Positions 59,728 through 64,000 of a stretch of DNA of 64,000 bases are shown piece by piece. The notes under the pieces are model-generated. The model had not been told where the DNA came from and did not search any database. It worked only from the letters and a program-made list of their open reading frames with translations. The DNA comes from DASQGA01 sp963722715 (GTDB lineage: Bacteria > Actinomycetota > Thermoleophilia > Gaiellales > Gaiellaceae). The DNA lies in the NCBI GenBank assembly GCA_963722715.1, contig CAVROA010000011.1, positions 1-64,000 on the forward strand, written 5' to 3'. How positions within the stretch are numbered: the stretch's first letter is position 1; each line of letters opens with the position of its first letter. A program made the position numbers and the translations under genes.

Positions 59728-60900
59728 AGCGTCCACGATGGGGCGGCCAGGCCCGCGCCAGTTGCCTTGCCGACAGCGGCCGGCTGTCGGACCAGCATGG
59801 CGCAGTAGCCGAAAGCGCTGACGCGGACCGTCAGGTTGCCGGAGCCGATGTCAGCCATGACGCGGATCGTCGGCGCGTCCTGGAGCAGGATCACCTGATC
59901 GCGGACGAGCGCGACGAGCGCGTCCTGTGTCGTAGAGATCGTGGTCGGCATCCCCGGCGCCTCGACCACGTTCTCCATCGGCCAGGGCACGGGGCCGTAA
60001 CCCAAGGTGCTGCGAATCCAGGCAGCGCGGCGGGGGTGCAGGATCAGAACGTTCGGGGCCTCGCCAAAGGCGACCGAGACATCGCCCCGGAGCTTCGCGG
60101 CTGCGGCGATGTTGGCAACCGCTGTGACGGTCGTCGCGGTGATCGCGGTCGTGCCGCTGATCGTCAAGAGCCCGCTCAGTTGTCCGGAGCCACCGCTTCC
60201 CTGGATCACCTGCTGATCGAAGTCCTCGCCCCAGGCGGCGCCCAATTCCTCGGCGAGCACAGTGTCGATCCCCGGGTTGGAACGGTCGAGCAACTGCTGT
60301 GAGGCGTCAATCTGGCCGCTGATCGTGGCAACCGGGCTCGAGGCCGTCGCCGTCACCGGGTCGGTCTCCGACGTGCCCGCGCCTTCGCTCGCCTGCACCG
60401 TGGTCGTGCCGGACGTGCTGATCCGGCCGGTCGTGATGGTCATGCCGCTGGGGGGCAAATCTTCGGAGCGAAGTGAGCTTGCGAGGACGGCCTTGTTGTG
60501 GGCGCCGACAGCGAAGGCGGCCGCGAGGTAGCTCGGCGGGCTGCCGCTCGGAACGAAACCGCCGCCCTGGGTCGCGGTCGTGCTCAAGTCGCGAGCCTCA
60601 CGGCCTCGGACGGTCCTCAGCCGACTCCTGGCCTCCTCCTGGCTTCCGACCTGCGGAGGCGGGATCAGCGAGCGCAGCGTGGTGTCGCCGAAGTTTGCGA
60701 AAGCCGAGTCGAGAATCCAGGACCAGCTCGCTGCCGGGGCCGTAGGCTCCATCATCGTCGGCGGCGACGGGAAGGCCGAACTCGCGGGATATGTCCGCGA
60801 CGGCTTCCGCCTTCCTCGCCGCGAACGCGTGGCTCGCATCGCGCAGGCGCTCTTGGTTTTCGAGATGTTCTCGGTATTCCTTTGTCACTACTCGGGGCAT
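59724..60900 (-). pseudogene. HK97-fold major capsid protein, probably frameshifted near its N-terminus
   Basis: The main frame (59724 to about 60730) encodes a phage major capsid domain: TTATQGGGFVPSGSPP, PVATISGQIDASQQLLDRSN, an E-loop/P-domain pattern and VILLQDAPTIRVMADIGSGN. The proper N-terminus lies in the neighbouring frame from ATG 60900 (MPRVVTKEYREHLENQERLR up to AYGPGSE) and joins the main frame as WSWILDSAFANFGDTTLRSL if one base near 60728 is removed. Restored length is about 391 residues. No portal, terminase or protease gene is in view, as in phiRv1-like satellites. The defect may be a sequencing error. Confidence 0.78.
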
Positions 60901-60922
60901 TGCTTCCTCTCGGGGGTGTTGG

Positions 60923-61123
60923 TCATAGCGTGGTGTTCTCCGCGTACAGCCACTGCTCGAGCTCGTCCTCGGGGACGCGGATCGCGGTGCCGGGGCCGCC
61001 GAGCTGCAGTGCAGGTAGATCCCCCTGGGCGATCTTGCGCCTGACGGTGATCTCGTGGAGGCCGAGACGGGAGGCCGTCTCTTTGACGGTCAGCCAGCGG
61101 GGGTCGGGATCGAGCAGAGTCAT
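60923..61123 (-). CDS. helix-turn-helix excisionase-like protein
   Basis: A 66-residue MerR/excisionase-family protein: WLTVKETASRLGLHEITVRR is the helix-turn-helix and AIRVPEDELEQWLYA the wing and tail. Such proteins direct excision or repress phage-type promoters. It lies 22 bases upstream of the capsid gene on the same strand and next to the iteron array. Confidence 0.8.
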   Translation of the reverse strand: MTLLDPDPRWLTVKETASRLGLHEITVRRKIAQGDLPALQLGGPGTAIRVPEDELEQWLYAENTTL

Positions 61124-61182
61124 AGCAAACTAGATCATTCGCAATCTTACCATAGCTAGGTGTTAAACCTGCAGACACGCGG

Positions 61183-61301
61183 GGTTCCCGGTTCCGGTTC
61201 CCCCCTAGAGGGGGGTGGGAACCGGGGAACCTGGGTTCCCGGAACCATCGGGAACCGCTGGGAACATGCGGTGGGAACCGGTTCCCGCAGGCCCGGGAAC
61301 C
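61183..61301. repeat. iteron array (GGGAACC), candidate replication origin
   Basis: About twelve copies of the heptamer GGGAACC or its complement GGTTCCC occur in 119 bases: exact at 61183, 61196, 61217, 61225, 61234, 61250, 61273, 61280 and 61295, with one-mismatch copies near 61190, 61240 and 61260. Orientation is mixed, and the copies around 61196-61223 form a large inverted repeat. It lies between the RepA-like ATPase gene and the HTH gene. Dense iterons beside a replication gene suggest an origin bound by the element's own initiator. Confidence 0.75.
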
Positions 61302-61303
61302 GG

Positions 61304-62380
61304 TCAGGCATTTTCGTCCTCCCGAAACGGCCTCTCGGAGATGATTCCGCCGGCACCGTTCTCGACGGCGAAGCCTTCCTCAACGAGCGCCTTGGTCGCC
61401 GCGAAGATCCACTGCCGTCGGCCCTTTACGTCCTCGGCGAGCTGCGCCCGCGTGACCGGCGCGGACTGCGCCTCAAGCTGGAGAGAGACGCGCTCCATCA
61501 GGAGGGTGGGCCGGAAACCGTCCTCGGTCTGGGTCTCCGGGTGACGGAACGTCCAGGTCACGGCGAGCGTCTCCGGGTCGCTGCGAAGCTCGAGCTCCGC
61601 GGCACGGGGGCGGGGGAGATGTCCGCCGCGGTCCTTGTGCGTGACAAGTCGGACGAGACCGGTCCTCCCGCGGGCGAACGGTGTGACCAGCTCGGAGCCC
61701 AGGTGAACCTCGACGGCGCTCGCTTTCCGCTCCGAGCCGATCGCGAAGCGGCCGCGCGAGTCCTTCGCCTTCGGAACATGGTCGAGGATCAGGGTCGCGG
61801 GGCAGACGCTCCGGACTGGCTCGAGGAAGCTGCGACGCCAGCGCTCGATGTCGACACCGACGTTCGGGTCGAGCCCGTGTGTCTGGAGGGCACCGATCCA
61901 GGAGTCGATGACAACAAGCGCAGGGCCAGGCTTCCCGATCGCTCTGAGGAAGTCGCCCATCAACTCCGGCTCGTGGGCAATGCCTTCGTCAGGGTGGAAG
62001 TAAAGAAAGAGCGTCCCGGCCGCTTCATCGGAGACGCCCAGGTGGCGAAGACGGGCGAGGATCTCGGCAGGGCCGTTTTCGTAGTCCACGTAGGCGACCG
62101 ACTTGCCCGCGGCCATGACCTCGGCGCAGAAGACGAGTGCCTGCCATGTCTTCACGGCCTCGGTCTCGCCGCTCAACAGGTGGCTGCGGTCTGCGTACAG
62201 GAGCCCGGCGATAGTCGGGGACGCCGGCGGATCCGCGCCGACGCTGAGGATGTCGACGCGCCTCCAGGAATCAAGCGGGGAGGTCTTCTGTGGCTGTGTG
62301 TTCATCGGGGGGAACCGCGCGGGAGCGGGTTCGGGCTCCGCACCGAACTCCTCGGCGAAGTAGCGCTCGTCGACGCTCAC
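61304..62380 (-). CDS. RepA-like AAA ATPase / replicative helicase of the element
   Basis: A 358-residue RecA-fold ATPase of the RepA/phage-replication type. The P-loop region is LLSGETEAVKTWQAL (relaxed Walker A, as in RepA-like proteins), then VAYVDYENG, Walker B ALVVIDSW, and a sensor region LILDHVPKAKDSRGRFAIGS. A C-terminal winged-helix-like domain (APVTRAQLAEDVKGRRQWIF) could bind DNA. The stop lies three bases from the iteron array. It overlaps the next upstream gene by four bases. Confidence 0.8.
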   Translation of the reverse strand: MSVDERYFAEEFGAEPEPAPARFPPMNTQPQKTSPLDSWRRVDILSVGADPPASPTIAGLLYADRSHLLSGETEAVKTWQALVFCAEVMAAGKSVAYVDYENGPAEILARLRHLGVSDEAAGTLFLYFHPDEGIAHEPELMGDFLRAIGKPGPALVVIDSWIGALQTHGLDPNVGVDIERWRRSFLEPVRSVCPATLILDHVPKAKDSRGRFAIGSERKASAVEVHLGSELVTPFARGRTGLVRLVTHKDRGGHLPRPRAAELELRSDPETLAVTWTFRHPETQTEDGFRPTLLMERVSLQLEAQSAPVTRAQLAEDVKGRRQWIFAATKALVEEGFAVENGAGGIISERPFREDENA

Positions 62381-62610
62381 GACGACGACGTTCTTTCCTG
62401 ATGCTCGACCGTCGTCCAGATGTCCCAGGCGAGATCGTCCAGAGCCATCAGCGCCGTCTCGATGTCACCGTCCGCGAGCTGCTCGCGCACCCAGGTCGCG
62501 CGGGCGTGGAAGTCCTTTAGAGCGGCAACGACCGAGAACGGCGGTGCTACGCTTTCAGTGTCACAGCGCTTCGGTGAGCCGCCTGCCCGGGCGGCTTGCT
62601 TGTTTAACAC
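62377..62610 (-). CDS. small helical protein upstream of the RepA-like gene
   Basis: A 77-residue frame whose stop overlaps the ATPase start. The core VVAALKDFHARATWVREQLA and DGDIETALMALDDLAWDIWT is helical and acidic, as in small phage proteins. Its start overlaps the excisionase gene by 50 bases, so the true start may be further in. Function unknown. Confidence 0.55.
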   Translation of the reverse strand: MLNKQAARAGGSPKRCDTESVAPPFSVVAALKDFHARATWVREQLADGDIETALMALDDLAWDIWTTVEHQERTSSS

Positions 62611-62803
62611 CGGTCTCCACCCCCTTCGGGGTGGCGCGGCAGCTTTCGAGCCAGGTGCTTACTTCGGATTCACGGAAGCGGCGACCGACGCCAGGCACCT
62701 TCAGACTCGGAAGTTCTCCCGAAGCGGCCAGGTCGTAGATCGAGTTCAACCGGGGCGTTCCGAGCACGTCCGCAAGTTCTTTGGCGGTCAGGAGCCGTTC
62801 CAT
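62561..62803 (-). CDS. AlpA/excisionase-like DNA-binding protein
   Basis: An 80-residue winged-helix protein: MERLLTAKELADVLGTPRLN, SIYDLAASGELPSLKVPG and RRFRESEVSTWLESC are the standard excisionase/AlpA layout. It probably controls integrase direction or expression. It starts one base before the stop of the XRE gene. Confidence 0.82.
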   Translation of the reverse strand: MERLLTAKELADVLGTPRLNSIYDLAASGELPSLKVPGVGRRFRESEVSTWLESCRATPKGVETGVKQASRPGRRLTEAL

Positions 62804-63049
62804 TCAGAAACCTCCCACGAGCTGTTTGAGCTCCTCGAGCAGCGCCTGGTAGGCGACGCGGGCACGGCCGTGTGGGGTGGCTCCCTGCTCCCAGTTGTGG
62901 ACTGCCATATGCGAGACCCCGCACACTTCCGCGATGTCTCGGAGCGAAGCTTTGGCCTCGACCCTTATCCGGCGTCGTTCCTCCGGTAGGGGCAGTTGGC
63001 GATGTGCCCGAAGCCGGCGGAGGAGCTCTTCGCCGCTGGTGCCTTCCAT
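62804..63049 (-). CDS. XRE-family helix-turn-helix regulator
   Basis: An 81-residue repressor-type protein from ATG 63049 (AAGGTG upstream). The HTH is IRVEAKASLRDIAEVCGVSH and MAVHNWEQG, preceded by a charged N-terminal helix. It is divergent to the gene starting at 63171, so the 121-base gap likely holds the switch between replication/excision genes and integrase. Confidence 0.78.
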   Translation of the reverse strand: MEGTSGEELLRRLRAHRQLPLPEERRRIRVEAKASLRDIAEVCGVSHMAVHNWEQGATPHGRARVAYQALLEELKQLVGGF

Positions 63050-63170
63050 GTCTTCACCTTCTTGAGTGGTAGGGGTCGCCAAAGGTCTGCCGCGCAGTTT
63101 AGCAAAGGCGGCAGTCAATTCGAATGGCATACCGTTGACGAACCCTTCCACTTCCTATACGCTCCCCCGC

Positions 63171-63704
63171 ATGGAACGAGAACTCACGCATCTGCACCTC
63201 GAAGCCGAGCCTGCTGGTTGGGTCAGAGCCCTTTGGAGACGTGGCGCTCGCAGCCGCGAGCAGGAAGCCCACGTTTGCTTCGAACCGCTGAAGAACGGCT
63301 GGTGGCGACCGACGGACGTTTGCGCGTCGGCGTCGGTCTTGGGGGACATCCCGCTCCGGAAGATCGAGCTGGCCGTCAACGCCAGCGAGGTCGTGACCGA
63401 GACTCTCCGGGAGTGGCTCGACGAGCGTTCACCCGTGAATTTCGACGCCGTGGTCCAGAAGAAGCTGAGCGCGGTTTCACGCGAGCGCTTGGTGCGGCCA
63501 CGCGGACGCAAGCTCGACGACGAGTTCTACCGTCGAGTCTCCTTCGCGTATCGGGACGCCGTGCGGCGGGGGCTGAATCCGGCCAAGACAATCGCCGCGG
63601 ACACAAAGACGCCGATGAGCACCGTCAACCGCTGGATCGCTGAGGCTCGAAAGCCAGAACGGGGCTATCTGCCGCAAACCACTTCGGGAAAGGTGAGGGT
63701 CTGA
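63171..63704 (+). CDS. element protein with HTH-like C-terminus
   Basis: A 177-residue protein from ATG 63171. The N-terminal half is unrecognised (LTHLHLEAEPAGWVRALWRR). The C-terminus GLNPAKTIAADTKTPMSTVN and RWIAEARKPERGYLP resembles a small DNA-binding helix-turn-helix found just before integrases in actinobacterial elements. Its stop overlaps the integrase start (TGATG). Confidence 0.65.
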   Translation: MERELTHLHLEAEPAGWVRALWRRGARSREQEAHVCFEPLKNGWWRPTDVCASASVLGDIPLRKIELAVNASEVVTETLREWLDERSPVNFDAVVQKKLSAVSRERLVRPRGRKLDDEFYRRVSFAYRDAVRRGLNPAKTIAADTKTPMSTVNRWIAEARKPERGYLPQTTSGKVRV

Positions 63705-64000
63705 TGAGAAGGAAAGCCTGCATCGTCCAGAGGAACGGCAAGTGGTCGGTCAAGCAGCCACTCCCGGACGGCCGCTCCCGCTGGCGCACAGTCGGCACGA
63801 GGAAGAAGGACGCCGAGGCGCTGCGCGACGAGCTGAACCGCCGGAGCGTGCTCGGTGCTGCCTACTCGGAGCGGCCACAGACGTTCGGCGTCTACACGCA
63901 GCGCTGGCTAGCCGCCTACGAGGCGCGGTCCCGGCCGGCCTCGGTCGCATCCGTACAGGCTTCACTCGCACACCTCAAGTACCTAGACGACTCGCCCATC
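63704..64000 (+). CDS. tyrosine-type integrase, N-terminal part (cut by window end)
   Basis: The first 99 residues of a phage-type integrase. An arm-binding AP2-like beta domain (GKWSVKQPLPDGRSRWRTVG, TRKKDAEALRDELNRR) is followed by the start of the core-binding SAM-like domain (TFGVYTQRWLAAYEARSRPA and SVASVQASLAHLKYL). The catalytic R-H-R-Y residues lie beyond the window. Start overlaps the previous stop. It defines this end of the integrated element. Confidence 0.85.
   Translation, partial: MRRKACIVQRNGKWSVKQPLPDGRSRWRTVGTRKKDAEALRDELNRRSVLGAAYSERPQTFGVYTQRWLAAYEARSRPASVASVQASLAHLKYLDDSPI

Noticed and set aside
61183..61301. CRISPR array
   Set aside because: Units are only 7 bases, in mixed orientation and without regular spacers; no cas genes.

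Overview
The window is high-GC DNA from a high-GC Gram-positive-type bacterium. Gene content and style (Tat lipoproteins, small conserved proteins, a UvrD2-like helicase with a C-terminal HRDC-like domain, a phiRv1-like satellite) suggest a deep-branching actinobacterium, perhaps of the Thermoleophilia/Gaiellales type. That placement is inference; no 16S rRNA is in view.

Layout. 0-0.7 kb: 3' end of 23S rRNA and a 5S rRNA. 0.7-8.2 kb: HtpX-like protease, secreted RTX/Asp-box protein, histidine phosphatase, SDR, dgt-dnaG and tRNA-Asn. 8.4-15.8 kb: a complete polyamine-type ABC transporter (potDBCA), then a divergent molybdate locus (modA facing modB-modC and a MerR-type/TOBE regulator) with a repeat-rich palindromic operator between them. 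15.8-20.2 kb: small proteins, a DUF5996-like protein, a UBP zinc finger and an exported DMFase-like protein. 20.3-27.8 kb: a hybrid histidine kinase, then a potassium cassette (KdpD-like kinase, KdpE-like regulator, small ORF, KimA-like transporter, Usp). 27.9-37.8 kb: UvrD-type helicase and a signalling block with a frameshifted GAF kinase, a GAF-GGDEF protein, a PolX-like protein and a GAF-GGDEF-GAF-GAF-HD-GYP protein that could both make and degrade c-di-GMP.

37.9-40.7 kb holds the most interesting locus: a MauE-MauD-like fusion, a Tat-exported protein with ten cysteines, and a CcdA/MauF-like membrane protein fused to a beta-propeller. In the third gene the redox Cys of the SPCG motif is encoded by an in-frame TGA, followed by candidate SECIS hairpins. 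I read this as an unannotated selenoprotein in a compact methylamine-dehydrogenase-like maturation cassette.

40.8-48.9 kb returns to housekeeping genes: a DivIVA-like coiled coil (frameshifted), a homocysteine methyltransferase/MTHFR fusion, pdxS-pdxT, yebC and ruvC-ruvA-ruvB. A lysin pair sits between yebC and ruvC, and a 6S-like RNA rod lies upstream of pdxS. 48.9-58.4 kb is a gene-poor accessory zone of small proteins, orphans and gene remnants, ending in a tmRNA-like 3' end. 58.4-64.0 kb is an integrated satellite-like element: HK97-type capsid gene, excisionase-like HTH proteins, a RepA-like ATPase with an iteron array, an XRE-type regulator and a tyrosine integrase cut by the window end.

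Several genes are split by single-base indels. Either the assembly has indel errors or these genes are decaying; frameshift entries should be read with that in mind.
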